In this document: in pieces, positions 31,653 to 42,778 of the stretch
Position numbering within the stretch: position 1 is the first letter of the stretch
Layout: every line of letters begins with the position of its first letter
Assembly (NCBI GenBank): GCA_025667525.1
Contig: CM046874.1
Coordinates: 278,440,380-278,504,379, forward strand
DNA length: 64,000 nucleotides
Source: Glebionis coronaria
Taxonomy: Eukaryota; Streptophyta; Magnoliopsida; Asterales; Asteraceae
Reading direction: 5' to 3'
Notes under the pieces: model-generated
Database searches by the model: none
What the model was told of the DNA's origin: nothing
What the model saw: the letters and a program-made list of their open reading frames with translations, nothing else
Made by a program: the position numbers and the translations under genes

Positions 31653-32875
31653 CTATTTTAGACCATGTGGGGGTTCACAATTGGCTTTACTTGTGCCAGA
31701 GGTGACATGAATAGATGGTTCACCTGTCAAAGGTTTCTGTTTATAAACTAACTTAATCTTAGGCTTAAGTGATGTACCATCTTTTTCAATTACCTCCCTA
31801 TTAGTCTTAGTAGAAGTGGAGACTATCCTAGTTAAAGGGCACTTGTTTCCTACAAGAATGAAAGTTCTACCATTGGGACGCCATACTTTACCAATGGGTT
31901 TGATTCTATTTAACCATCGGTATTTAACTCTAGCACGGGAGTTCACCTCATTAAGGAATTTCTTGACACAAGAGTCATGATTTGCCTTGAAGACACATTT
32001 CCTACATGTTTTACAAGTAGCATATTTAAAGTCCGAGTAAGATCTAGAATTCCAAGATGATTGATTGATGCTCCTAAGATCTGACATACTATGGCTAGCA
32101 GTGTTGGGTAATCTAGAAGGCATCTGACTAGGTTTGAAATTTCTATTTCTTACTTGTGTATTTTGCTTAGCTTCCCTAAGACCAAATTTATGCAAACGTC
32201 ATTAGAACTAGTTTGAGGTGTGTTCTTTGAAGTTTGTCTAGGGAGGCTAGATCCAATCATGTGATTAGGTCATGTAAAAGCTGTTTTAGTCACATTGGGC
32301 CTAGTTGGTGGAGTGACTGGTCTAGAAAGATGAACCAAATCAAATTGGGAGGCAAACCGCGGTCTCGAGGATTTTTGTCGCTCGGATCGAAATGCAGTCG
32401 GTTGTATAACAAACTGATTTTTAGGCGGTTTCCCCAAGATTGATGGTTTTTCAAGCTTAGTATCCACACTAGTTCCTTTAGTTTTCCTCAAATCGTTTTT
32501 TAACGCAACTATTGCAAAAACCTTTTTCTGAACCTGAGCCTTTAAAGTCTCATTATCTTTTAGCAATTTATCTTGGGATGCCAACTTAGATTCTAGCAAC
32601 TTAATTCGTTTCAAAAAATTATCCTTTTCAGCTTTAGAATCTAGAATTTTTTGGTCCAATTTTCGTTCAAGAACAACGTTTGACTTTTCAAGGTTTTCAA
32701 AATATGTTTCAAATTTGTCTGTTTTCTTCGAAAATTCAAGTTTGGCATCCTCAAGTTCTTTAGATTGTTGAGCTACGATCGTTTCAAGCTCATTAAACTT
32801 GGAAGAAGCAGTCATATGGCATTTATCATGATAACTTACAGCATTCTGGTCAATCTCTCCCCCTTTATGACTCAC
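31653..32875 (-). pseudogene. Copia-B linker protein: coiled coil and Cys/His motif
   Basis: Two frames, 32875-32270 and 32195-31653. The first is a strong coiled coil (VAQQSKELEDAKLEFSKK, NVVLERKLDQKILDSKAEK, NFLKRIKLLESKLASQDKLL), then a basic Pro/Ser stretch. The second carries CKTCRKCVFKANHDSC followed by PIGKVWRPNGRTFILVGNK and CPLTR. Spacing of Cys and His is identical to copia-A. It is not preceded by a CCHC knuckle. Its role is unknown. Confidence 0.7.
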
Positions 32876-33350
32876 GTCGGATGTCTCAAAAGTGGTATTG
32901 CTATCACCCTTTCAATCCCATGTGTGTCATAAATAAGTTCAGAATGCTCAGCATGCGGTATTTCATCGGAATATACATCATGTACCACAATGCATTGTAC
33001 CGTAATTGTAGGCTCTTCTTCATAAACAGGTACGGTGTCATCATAAGAAATGTCTGTAACACTCCCTGACGTGCTTCTAGTATCATGCTTTGCTGATTCT
33101 ATACCACTGCAGTCAATGTTAAGCTAAGTGTTCTCCTCTTGCATCTGAATCGTAGAATCTAGCACTCCACTATCATACGCTATTTGAAGTCGTGATCTTT
33201 TATAAATCGAAGACGAAACCGATGTCATGAACTTCAATAGTGTACCACAGAAATCTTAAACCTCGGTATGTATGTATTGAAGAAATGACTGGCAGATCAC
33301 TGAATTTTCAGACTTAACGATGTTGAATTGGAGGAAGTGCGTAAATTGTG

Positions 33351-33623
33351 TCACGAGAACTTTATATGCAAATTCTGATGCAAAGTGATAAATCCTTCTT
33401 TGTTGAGTTGCTCAGCTAGTTGGTTCAAGTGGAGAAGCATCGAGTCGATGTATATGTTATGATCTTGACCGAAAAGTGTCACAAATTCGCTTCCTCCTTG
33501 AAGCCATGAAAGGGACACTAGATGAGACTGAAGTAGTCGAAATAAAGTTATACCACTTTCTCTAGCGTTATCTTGCATTTGATACAATTCTCCGTCTTGA
33601 GACTTTGAATTCAACGGTTCCAT
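33351..33623 (-). pseudogene. Copia-B first frame, N-terminal helical segment
   Basis: Begins MEPLNSKSQDGELYQMQDN and continues helical (ITLFRLLQSHLVSLSW, IDSMLLHLNQLAEQLNKEG). It sits where Gag should start but shows none of the capsid motifs of copia-A Gag. Similar segments exist, as I recall, in composite retroelement polyproteins. After 33351 the frame is broken; pieces such as RSTSGSVTDISYDDTVPVYE (about 33000-33060) indicate it once ran on into the linker. Confidence 0.5.
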
Positions 33624-33904
33624 TGAAGTTCGATATGAAGATGAATGTAAGAATTACTTATCGATCAAGCAATGAAAGAAAGTAATTGTGTTTGTTGTTG
33701 TCGAAGGAACAATACGGATTTTTACAATTCGTGGAGAAACCGAAAAATAAATTCGCGAGATTTACAAACCACCGAATAAACCGTAAATGTTCTTGATTCC
33801 TTGATGAGTGAAGAAAAGTTGATTAAATCCCCTAAATATGTGTTCTTAAGAAACCAAAAATTCCAAGACCAAATAACAAAAAATTTCAAAATCACGTTTT
33901 TGAA

Positions 33905-34440
33905 AATCTCGGAATATCAAAGATCTCGGAATATTAAGTCTTAATCTCGGAATATTAAGTCTTAATCTCAGATATGAAACTTGTCAATAATCTCGGAATA
34001 TGAACCTTGTCGATAATCTTGGAATATGAAACTTGTCAATAATCTCGGAATATGAAATTTGTCAATAATCTCGGAATATGAAACTTGTCAATAATCTCGG
34101 AATATGTCCAAGATTTCGGAATCTGACTAATTTATGAAAAATGACCAAATATTTCGCAATAAACTAAATTTCGGAATAACTGGCCAAATGTCGCAATAAT
34201 CTAGATTTCGAAATAACTGACCAGATTTCGTAATAAGCGGAATAACTGACCAAATTTTGCAATAAGCTAAATTTCGGAATAACTGACCAAATTTCACAAT
34301 AATCTAAATTTCGGAATAACTGACCAAATTTCGGAATAAGCTAAATTTCGAAATAACTGACAAGATCTCGGAAAGTGAAATATCGGAATAAGTCAAATTA
34401 TTCCAAAATCTTGCCAGATTTTGGAAAGCTTCCTGAAAAA
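33905..34440 (-). repeat. ATTCCG-rich array in the copia-B leader
   Basis: About fifteen TCGGAA on the + strand (TTCCGA in the sense of the element), in two blocks: AATCTCGGAATATGAAACTT units (about 33905-34110) and TTTCGGAATAACTGACCAAA units (about 34115-34345). Confidence 0.85.
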
Positions 34441-34677
34441 TAGGATCTCGGATGACAAGTACTGTTTTTCGAGATTTGGAACCAAAATGAAGCCAAACAA
34501 CCAAATTTTTTGTATTTTTGACCAAACCAAATAACCTAAATCACTACCACTAATATGTATATGATTTGTATAACAACTTAAACCACAAAAACACAATTTT
34601 TTTTTATCGAGGGTATGGGATCTAAAAAGTCACAAAAATCAAGATAACAAACATAAGAACAAAGCAATCATCTCATG

Positions 34678-34690
34678 GCTCTTGATACCA
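34678..34690 (-). promoter_or_regulatory. Primer binding site of copia-B
   Basis: TGGTATCAAGAGC on the minus strand, two bases after the LTR; same variant as copia-A. Confidence 0.85.
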
Positions 34691-34692
34691 AT

Positions 34693-34992
34693 TGTAGGTC
34701 TACGCAATCCTTGGATTATCTAAACCTTTGAATGATCTAAAGATAGAGAATAGATGAAGATCTAGAGAAAGAAAGTAGAGAGAGGTTGGAGAGAATATAT
34801 GAAAATGTAAAGATTAGATTATGAAATATGAGAACCAACCCCTCCTAACATGCTAAGAGGGGGTATATATAGCCCACCCTACATGTGGGCTTTATGGGTT
34901 ATATTGTAACTTACTAGATCACGAGCCCATACTGGATGTATCTCGTTGAAGTGACCGATCCTTCCTAAATACGTAAAAACGTATTTCTAACA
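34693..34992 (-). repeat. 5' LTR of copia-B (300 bp)
   Basis: On the minus strand it begins TGTTAGAAATACG with the same AAATACGT-TTTT-ACGTATTT hairpin as copia-A and ends GACCTACA. TATA box at about 34864-34870 lies between stems at 34871-34891 and 34839-34862. Confidence 0.85.
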
Positions 34993-36391
34993 CACCACTA
35001 CGAGCACTCTCCTTGGCCACAACATTCGAGTTTATGTCTTTATTATTAGCAAGAGCCATCAGCACTTTAACATTAACCATCTCATCACCATCTGAAGAGA
35101 CTTCTTCCTCATCCCATTCATAGGATTTAACAATTAAACCCTTGTTCTTTCCACTTTTGGTAGATTTAGAAGATGACCCTTTAGTGCTTAATAGAGCATT
35201 CTGGCCTTGATTTCTCTCTACTTGGCTTCAAAGTCTTTAGAAGGTCTTAGTTCAAATTTGTGTTACTGAAAGGAAGATGTAGCAATTTGCTTTTGCTAAA
35301 AAGGTGATTGAACAGATGGTCGGGACTGTACTGGTGAATAGTAAGAAGGAATAGATGTTTTAGAATAACAATCCTTGGAAAAGTGACCAGGCTTACCACA
35401 CTTGAAACGCACAGTGTCAGCTGTGGCTTTTGTGTTGCTGGAGAACTTTCCTCACTTCTTAAAGAACCTTCTGAGTTTTGCCAAAAGAGCTCTATCATGA
35501 AATTATTCTTTGAGGTCTTTCAAATACTCCTCACTAGTTCTGGTGTCTTCATCATCATTAGGACTCTCTTGATAGTCCTGAATGACAGCTTCACTGAAGA
35601 AGGCTGTAGACAAGGGTGTAGCAATTGTTAGTGCTTTACTCTTGTTGGAGCCGTCATAGATCCTATCAACAAGGTTCTCTTCATATTTGAGTTTTCCAAA
35701 GAGAGAGGCCAAGTCACAATCTTTAATGTGATTTGCATTTCTCAAACTTTGATAGAATCCGAGCCACTTTTTTGGTAATGCATTTAAAAAAACGTATTGA
35801 TTTGTAACTTTGAAAGTTCAACAACATCATTTACTAATTTTTTCATCAGAGCGTTGTATCTAGTGATAGTTTGAGTGAGGGTCTCCCCTTCTTTATGTTT
35901 AAAGGTGTTGTAGGATAACTTTAAATCCATTATTCTCGTTTCTTTCACATCAGAGGGCCCTTCATGATAAAGTATCACGTCATCCCAGGTAGATTTAGCT
36001 GTCTTACAATTCACGACAGAACTCATTTGGTCATCTGGAAGCACAGACATGATGAGACTTTTGAGTCGTTGATCAAGATTAGCAGCTTTTCTCTCATCAA
36101 CATTCCAATGAGCTTCAGGCTTTATATTATCCCCAGTCATGGGAACAAATGGACCATTTTCAATGATTTAAAGGAATTGAGGTTCAATTCCAACCATGTG
36201 GACAATGAATTGTTTCTTCCAGATTGTGAAATTTGCCACTTCTAGGATAGGAGCAGCATTTACTGCGCCACCACTATTTTTTAGGGTTTGTGGTATTACT
36301 TGAACCATATTGGATCTTGATTTTAAAACCTTAAATGAGAAGTTTTAACAAAATGAGTATGTTTTATAAATCAAACTGCTCTAATACTACT
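34993..36391 (-). pseudogene. gag: Copia-C Gag with zinc knuckle, 3'-truncated
   Basis: Start ATG at 36308 (MVQVIPQTLKNSGGAVNA), 84 bases inside the element. Readable pieces: VANFTIWKKQFIVHMVGIEP, DERKAANLDQRLKSLIMSVL, KSTWDDVILYHEGPSDVKET, ASLFGKLKYEENLVDRIYDG, then a CCHC-like knuckle (FKCGKPGHFSKDC with the first Cys lost, about 35360-35410) and EWDEEEVSSDGDEMVNVKV. A stop follows PQFL near 36156 and there are several frameshifts. It ends abruptly at 34993 against the copia-B LTR. It is a different copia family from A and B. Confidence 0.78.
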
Positions 36392-36717
36392 TGTTGGTCC
36401 CTTTTAACACGATACTGCTTATCAACCTTAAGTAATATCTTGCATATTAGATTCAAGTGAGTTGTTTTAATAAAGCAATATCAAAGTAAACAATTGAAAC
36501 AAGAATACCAAATTTACTTTTAAACGTATAGAGATTTTATTAAAAACATAATAAAGAATCTAAGACACACTTTGCTTGCGGAATAGCAAAGTGGTTGAAT
36601 GAAAATGTTAAGTGATCTACTCTACTTAAACTACAAACTAAGGTTATGAGTTTAAGACAAACTTAATGTTCATCAGCTAGTAGCCGTATGGTTAGGTTGA
36701 TGTTTAGGAGAGAGATG
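36392..36717 (-). repeat. 5' LTR of copia-C, part next to Gag
   Basis: On the minus strand the LTR ends GGGACCAACA and is followed by a degenerate primer site (AGTATTAGAGC). Athila is inserted at 36717/36718; the rest of the LTR continues at 48725-49347, giving about 949 bp in total with TGTTGG...CCAACA ends. Confidence 0.75.
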
Positions 36718-38734
36718 TAATATGTAGCTTTTGTGTGTGTGTGTGTGTGTTCGTACTCGATTCAATTCGAATTGATTACGGTTTAGGGTGGAATAATTGG
36801 TGTTGGTCACTAAAAGGGGGAGCTTTTGGTTATCTAAGTCTACTAATAACATAAACGTAAAGCTGTTCAACATAAAAATAAAGGAAAGATATCTAACCTC
36901 GATTGCTTGTACAGAATGAACGCTGCACAGTAAAATTTGGTAAAAGAAATGAAAGGTAATTATCTATTTTAAAATAAAGTTGAAAACTTGAAAAGAATAA
37001 AGTAAAAATTAAGACTTTTAAATAACTGACAAAAGATTAAACTTGATAAAAGGTAATTTTGAAAACTTGATAAAAATGACTTGAAAATTAAACTAAGTGA
37101 AAATGTTTTAAAAATTTAACTAATTAAAAATGGCGGGAAAAATTAAAAAGTTTAAAAGTAAAACAGGAAACCAAAACCAAACCTAAGTCGGAATATTCAA
37201 AATCTTACCTAATCCGGAATGTGTATTTGATACACAATTCGGAAAGCAGAAACAACACACCATCCAGAATGTAGCATGCAAGAGCTAATTCGGAATGTGT
37301 GTGCATAACCTTATTCGGAATTTGAGTTTCATAGACAATTCGGAAAACATACCTTGTACCTAATCCGGAATGCTTGTTGTGCACACTATCCGGAATCCAC
37401 GTCCTTAACCTAATCCAGAATGCTTGTTTTGCACACTATCCGGGATCCACGTCCTTAACATAATCCGGAATAACAAGTTTGTACTCAATTCGGGATGTGC
37501 AATTTTGCACTCAATTCGGGAAACAGATTTTGTGTATAATCCGGAATATGGATTCCGGATAAGAATCCGGAATAAATGAAATAGAAAATAATTTGGGATA
37601 TTTGGATCCTATACTTAATCCGGAATACACAAGTTTAGTCTAATTCGGAATGAGTGCTTAGTATCTAAGTCGGAATGTAGATGCTTGATCTAATTCGGGA
37701 TAATTCAAAACACACTTAAGTCGGGATAAATGAAATCAAACTCAATTCGGGATACTAGGGTTTTGAAAATCCGAATTAAGCCAAAATAAGCAAAAATCAA
37801 ATAAGCACTTACCAAAACTTTAACCAAATCAAATTTTAGAAAAAGCTAATAAGACACAATTTAAAAACTTTTAAAAGCACTAAATAATCAAAATATTTAA
37901 ACTCACTTTTTATAAAAATATTAATCTACCAAAATCAACTTATTTAAAAACTTACAAACATAAAAATTAAGAAATAAGCACAATAATCTAAAAACCTTAC
38001 TCACACCAACTTCATAAGCACAACCCAATAAGCAAACCAATCACACAATCAACAAGATGAAATCAACTACATGATTAATTAAGCAAATCAATAGATTATG
38101 ATTAAGAAAGGTAGAATGAGAATTTATTAAAAAGCTTGATTATATTAAAGATTAAAATTCAAGATTACAAAATTAAGATGAAGGTTTAATAAGCTTGAAA
38201 TAAAAACTAGAGAGAGAAAAATAAACACACACTAATTACCTACTAAAATAAAAAATAAAGACTAACTCTCTAATGACACATTTAGAAAACTATATAGGAG
38301 AAGGGGAAGGTGTTTGTTTCTTCCTCTTTTCTTCTTGTCTTCTCGTCTTTTAAATAACTCGTATTTCTCTACTTTGTCTCGGGATTAGTCAAATGGTAAC
38401 TTGAACTCGTCTTCTAATTTTCTTCTTTTAGTAGACTTGGTTCTTCGACTTTGTTAAACTTCTGTCTTGAGACTTTTTCTTCGATAAATCTTCAGAATAG
38501 GCCTTTGACTTCCGTTCTTCATGCACTTTTGATCTTTTGACTTAGTCTTTTGTCTTTTTCTTTGATAAAAGCCCATGAAAGCCCGTGTTTTCTTCCTTTT
38601 TCATATTTTTGTCCTAAAACACAATAAAAATACAAACCACGCATAATTCCGCCTTTTACGACATTAAATACACGTTTTGGTCTTGTTATTATTAGAAATA
38701 AGTGGTAAAAGGATAAGTGTTTTCACACTTATTA
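36718..38734 (-). repeat. 3' LTR of the Athila element (2,017 bp)
   Basis: Same as 46702-48719 apart from scattered substitutions and small indels; the GT microsatellite at about 36731-36750 is longer here. Confidence 0.92.
37190..37765 (-). repeat. ATTCCGGATT/ATTCCGAATT array inside the Athila LTR
   Basis: More than twenty CGGAAT or CGGGAT motifs, mostly as AATTCGGAAT or AATCCGGAAT on the + strand, 20-40 bp apart, embedded in otherwise AT-rich sequence. Copied in the other LTR at about 47165-47755. Confidence 0.85.
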
Positions 38735-40870
38735 AATCCCCTACACTTGACCATTGCAATGCCCTCATGCAATGCATTAATTTCAAAGAACGGTTTTCAT
38801 TTTTCATCATAATTAACCCACCTTGGCCTTTATTAAATACTAAATACTAAGGAAACTAAAAAGATAGAAATATATACAAAATGCTTGAAGGAAGAACAAG
38901 TAAAGAGATCGAAGACTTACATTAGGGCTTTGGTTGTCATGAATGTTTATCACCCTCAAGTTTCACGTTCCCCACACCAAGCTTATAAACGAGAGCATTG
39001 TTATTATAAGTTAGTAAGCTAACACAAACTCATGTGGCCCAATTATTCACTTAGACTCCCTTATTCCTAGGTATATCTCTTATATTTTATAATTGTCTTG
39101 AATGATCACGAGGATGCATTGTTTGACTTATTTCGATAGTTTATTTAGGCTGAAAATAAAGTAGGACGATTTAATCAATAGTTAGCTAAAGGACAAAATC
39201 TTTTAAAACTGCTTCTCGGGACCTCATAAAGTTCATATCTTGGCATAACTCGCTTCACGATTTGAGACCTTTCTCGGACCGATATTTGGCAGCGACTTCA
39301 TACTTCGAATCTTGAGAGACGTTCTTGAAATAATGATCTTCTCTTCATAATAGGAATTTCTTCACTTGAAGTTTTTGAGAGATTCTTCATACTTGGACCA
39401 CGACTTCTTCATTTTTCTCCAATCATTATTTTGGATTTTGATATACAACGATCCGCCTCCTTTTAGGACTTGGATCTATTTATCCTCATACCTTGCTAGG
39501 GTCTTTTCGTCTCTATGATCTTTAGGGGAGTATTTGCTTTTCGTCATGTGTCTCGATCCTTCATATTGATTTTTGATAAATGATTCTTCACATCACTTAG
39601 GATCTTTAGCAACAAAATGTATCCCTCATGCCTTGTTAGGGCCTTTTCGGACTCGCCAATCTTTGCATCCCGCTTCAATAAGTTATGCCTTGGCTATGAA
39701 CTCTAATTAATACCGAGCAACTTTTAAACGATCTTGTGCTAGAAGCTAAGTAACTTTTCAAATCGTACGACCTTATTTATTGCAATAATATTTATTAACA
39801 AGCGATGGGAGAAAAAGCTCATAATCAACTCACATAAATTCATGAAAGAATACCAAACTTATAATTGACTCTATCATCTCTCGTTCTCCTCAATTTAAAA
39901 TCTCAAGGAATGAGACTCGCAGATGCTTAGCCTATTAAATCAAAGTTTTGGGTTTTCAAGTCATCTATAGGATCTTGCCACTTCTCAGACTTTTTCAAGT
40001 TTAGAATTCTCATTTTACAGTTCCCTTGATAGACGACTTTCTAGGATCAATTATAGGAACTTACGAAAAGTTCTTTTTCTTAACCCTTAAGAGTTAAGAC
40101 TTCTTCGCGTTTTAAAGTTCCCTATATAAAAGCCTAGCAAAAGTTGACTTAAACACGTTAAGGATACTAGCTAGAGTAAACTTAGATAAGTAAACTCGGG
40201 TTGAGTCAAAAGATTCATGACGGGCCTAATATATCAAAGACATCTAAACTCATTAAAACCATCTTATTTAACTTTATTTTTCTCTTTTGACTTTATTTTT
40301 GAAATGAAATATATACATACGATGCGATAACAAAAGGAAAGAACATAAAAGAGAATAAATGAAAAATACTACTTGTCCAAAATAGATCAAAAATTTTGAA
40401 AAATGTCGAAAATATAGATTTTCCGATTAAAATGAGGATAAATTCATGGAAAATCCCACTTAACTTCGATAGAAGTCCCCCTACACTTAATATAAACATT
40501 GTTCTCAATGTTTAAGCATGTGGGAGTAAACTCCCCTATACTTAGGACATTGTGCACGTTGTTTAAATCTTGCTAAAGAAGAGACGACTATAGTGATTTC
40601 AATGTGAACATAGAAGATATAAGATATTGAATCACGACAGTTTAGGATAGAACCGGGAAGACGGGTACACGGGATCACGGGTCGTCAAATGTCATCAAAA
40701 GTACTCTTTGAGAGCTTTAATCACTGCACATCATAAGAAACAAGACAACAAACCCTATGTAGCTCCCCCTACACTTATTATGAAAACGGGTAAAAGGATA
40801 GATCATCGGGTTGCCTCCCGAGAAGGGCTTGTTTTTGTTAACAGAGTCACGAGCCTGACTCGACCCAGAA
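38735..40870 (-). other. Non-coding region between Athila integrase and 3' LTR
   Basis: Some Athila elements carry an envelope-like frame here; I see none. The purine tract at the LTR (TGTAGGGGATT, about 38735-38745) has two further look-alikes, AAGTGTAGGGGGACTT near 40480 and AATAAGTGTAGGGGGAGC near 40762. A short sequence, CTTG(C/T)TAGGG(T/C)CTTTTCG, occurs twice (about 39492 and 39632). Confidence 0.7.
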
Positions 40871-41704
40871 CTAATTCAAGGGAAACGTGGCGAGGGATGG
40901 AATCATCTCGTGAGAGATGTCCTCACCAAAGTATAACTTAACACGCTGGCCATTCACCTTAATGTTTGGCCCATTTGGTTTCGATAACTCAATGGTGCCA
41001 TAAGGGAAGACATTGGCGACGGTGAATGGACCAGACCAACGGCTCTTAAGCTTGCCCGAAAAGATTTTCAACCGAGAGTTAAAGAGTAAAACTTGATCAC
41101 CAATTTTGAACTCTCGGTTTTTTATCTTAGAATCATGAATGAGCTTGGTTTTCTCCTTGTAGATCAATGAATTCTCATAAGCTTCATTCCTTAGTTCATT
41201 AAGTTCATTGAGTTGGATCTTCCTAAGATCACCGGCTTTGTTGATATCAAAATTAGCCCATTTTAAGGCCCAATAAGCCTTATGCTCCAACTCAATGGGG
41301 AGGTGACATGCCTTTCCGTACACAAGACGATATGGAGTACAACCAATAGGTGTCTTATATGCGGTACGGAAAGCCCACAAAGCATCATCTAACTTATCGG
41401 CCCATGAGGCACGATGCTCTCCCACAGTACGCTCTAAGATTCTCTTAAGTCCACGGTTTGAAATCTCGGCTTGACCATTTGTTTGTGGATGATACGCGGT
41501 GGAAAGACGGTGATTGACACCATAGTTAGCCATGACTTGAGCAAATTGATCGTTGCAAAAATGAGTCCCACGATCACTAATGATAGCACGAGGAACACCG
41601 AATCGAGCAAATAATTGTTTCAGAAAGTTCACAACCACCCTCGCATCGTTAGTAGGTAAAGCCTTTGCTTCAACCCATTTGGATACGTAGTCAACGGCTA
41701 CGAG
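40871..41704 (-). CDS. pol: Athila integrase core and C-terminal domain
   Basis: After the stop: [38 protein letters not shown] (second Asp), [20 protein letters not shown] (Glu), [40 protein letters not shown], then the C-terminal module [18 protein letters not shown] and [20 protein letters not shown]. It ends naturally at [11 protein letters not shown]. No chromodomain, as expected for Athila. Confidence 0.92.
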   Translation of the reverse strand, partial: LVAVDYVSKWVEAKALPTNDARVVVNFLKQLFARFGVPRAIISDRGTHFCNDQFAQVMANYGVNHRLSTAYHPQTNGQAEISNRGLKRILERTVGEHRASWADKLDDALWAFRTAYKTPIGCTPYRLVYGKACHLPIELEHKAYWALKWANFDINKAGDLRKIQLNELNELRNEAYENSLIYKEKTKLIHDSKIKNREFKIGDQVLLFNSRLKIFSGKLKSRWSGPFTVANVFPYGTIELSKPNGPNIKVNGQRVKLYFGEDISHEMIPSLATFPLN

Positions 41705-41707
41705 GAT

Positions 41708-42778
41708 TTACTTGTTCCCTTTAGATGATGGAAATGGCCCCATAAAGTCGATGCCCCATACGTTAAAGATTTCACATTCTTGGATGAAATTTTGAGGCAT
41801 CTCATCTTTATGTGTGATCTTTCCTTGTCGTTGGCAAGCATCACAATACTTAACCATTTCGTGTGCATCACGATAAATGGTGGGCCAATAAAATCTAGAA
41901 TCGAAAACTTTCTTCGTGGTGTAATTGGGACCAAAGTGACCACCGGTTGGTCCTTTATGGCAAGCTTCCAAGATTTGTAAGCCTGTGGGCCCGTCAACAC
42001 ACCGACGAAGGATCAAGTCAGCACATTGTTTGAAGAGATAAGGGTCGTCCCAATAGTAAGTTTTCACATCCTTGAAGAATTTCTTCTTTTGTTGGGACGA
42101 TGACCCTTCGATGAGAATTCCACCCGCCAAGTAGTTTGCAACGTCCGTAAACCATGGGGTGTCATCAAGATTGGAGTTAATAGACATCAAGGCCTCAAGG
42201 GGAAAAGATTCATTAATCTCTTGATTTGGGAGCTCCCCTTGATAAGGATCCTCGAGTCTACTAAGATGATCCGCGGCTAGGTTTTCCGCTCCCTTCTTGT
42301 CACGAATTTCAATTTTGAATTCTTGAACGAGTAAAACCCAACGAAGAAGTCTTGGTTTGGAATCTTGTTTTGTTAACAAGTACTTTAACGCGAAATGATC
42401 GGTGTACACAATGGTAGTGGAAAGGACAAGATAGGGGCGTAATTTTTCAAAAGCATATACAACAGCTAAAAGCTCTTTTTCGGTTGTAGTGTAATGCAAT
42501 TGAGCCCCCGTCATTATCTTGCTAGCATAATGGATTGGTTGGAAATGTTTGTTAATTCTTTGTCCCAAAACCGCTCCAATAGCAAAATCGCTAGCATCAC
42601 ACATCAATTCAAAAGGTAACTCCCAATTAGGAGTAACTAAGACCGGTGCCTTAGTTAATTTATCCTTAAGAAGATTGAAAGATTCAATACACTCTTTAGA
42701 AAAGATAAAAGGAGTATCTTTTTCCAAGAGGTGGGTCATCGGGCGAGTGATCTTAAAAAAATCTTGAATGAATCGACG
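41708..42778 (-). CDS. pol: Athila RNase H and integrase zinc domain
   Basis: [29 protein letters not shown], then RNase [81 protein letters not shown]. The integrase zinc domain is [20 protein letters not shown] with YCDACQRQG (H-H-C-C), and the core begins [12 protein letters not shown] (first catalytic Asp). A TAA at about 41705-41707 after SSKGNK replaces the Tyr of [12 protein letters not shown]. Confidence 0.92.
   Translation of the reverse strand, partial: RRFIQDFFKITRPMTHLLEKDTPFIFSKECIESFNLLKDKLTKAPVLVTPNWELPFELMCDASDFAIGAVLGQRINKHFQPIHYASKIMTGAQLHYTTTEKELLAVVYAFEKLRPYLVLSTTIVYTDHFALKYLLTKQDSKPRLLRWVLLVQEFKIEIRDKKGAENLAADHLSRLEDPYQGELPNQEINESFPLEALMSINSNLDDTPWFTDVANYLAGGILIEGSSSQQKKKFFKDVKTYYWDDPYLFKQCADLILRRCVDGPTGLQILEACHKGPTGGHFGPNYTTKKVFDSRFYWPTIYRDAHEMVKYCDACQRQGKITHKDEMPQNFIQECEIFNVWGIDFMGPFPSSKGNK

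Larger units (their letters stand above)
31640..34992 (-). mobile_element. Copia-B: 5' part of a copia element related to copia-A
   Basis: Minus strand: LTR (34692-34992), primer site, ATTCCG-rich leader, an N-terminal frame, and the coiled-coil/Cys-His linker. No protease, integrase, RT or second LTR, so everything downstream of about 31640 has been lost. LTR ends and promoter layout match copia-A, but the body of the LTR is strongly diverged. No 5-bp duplication can be paired because the far end is missing. Confidence 0.75.

Noticed and set aside
15582..34440. CRISPR-like arrays suggested by short regularly repeated words
   Set aside because: Plant nuclear sequence with irregular spacing, non-identical repeats and no spacers of constant length.
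36731..36750. GT microsatellite as an independent feature
   Set aside because: It is an internal part of the Athila LTR (also near 46715), so it is described there.
38735..40870. Envelope-like gene downstream of Athila integrase
   Set aside because: No frame longer than about 80 codons with plausible content on the minus strand; the longest is AT-rich and hydrophobic by composition.
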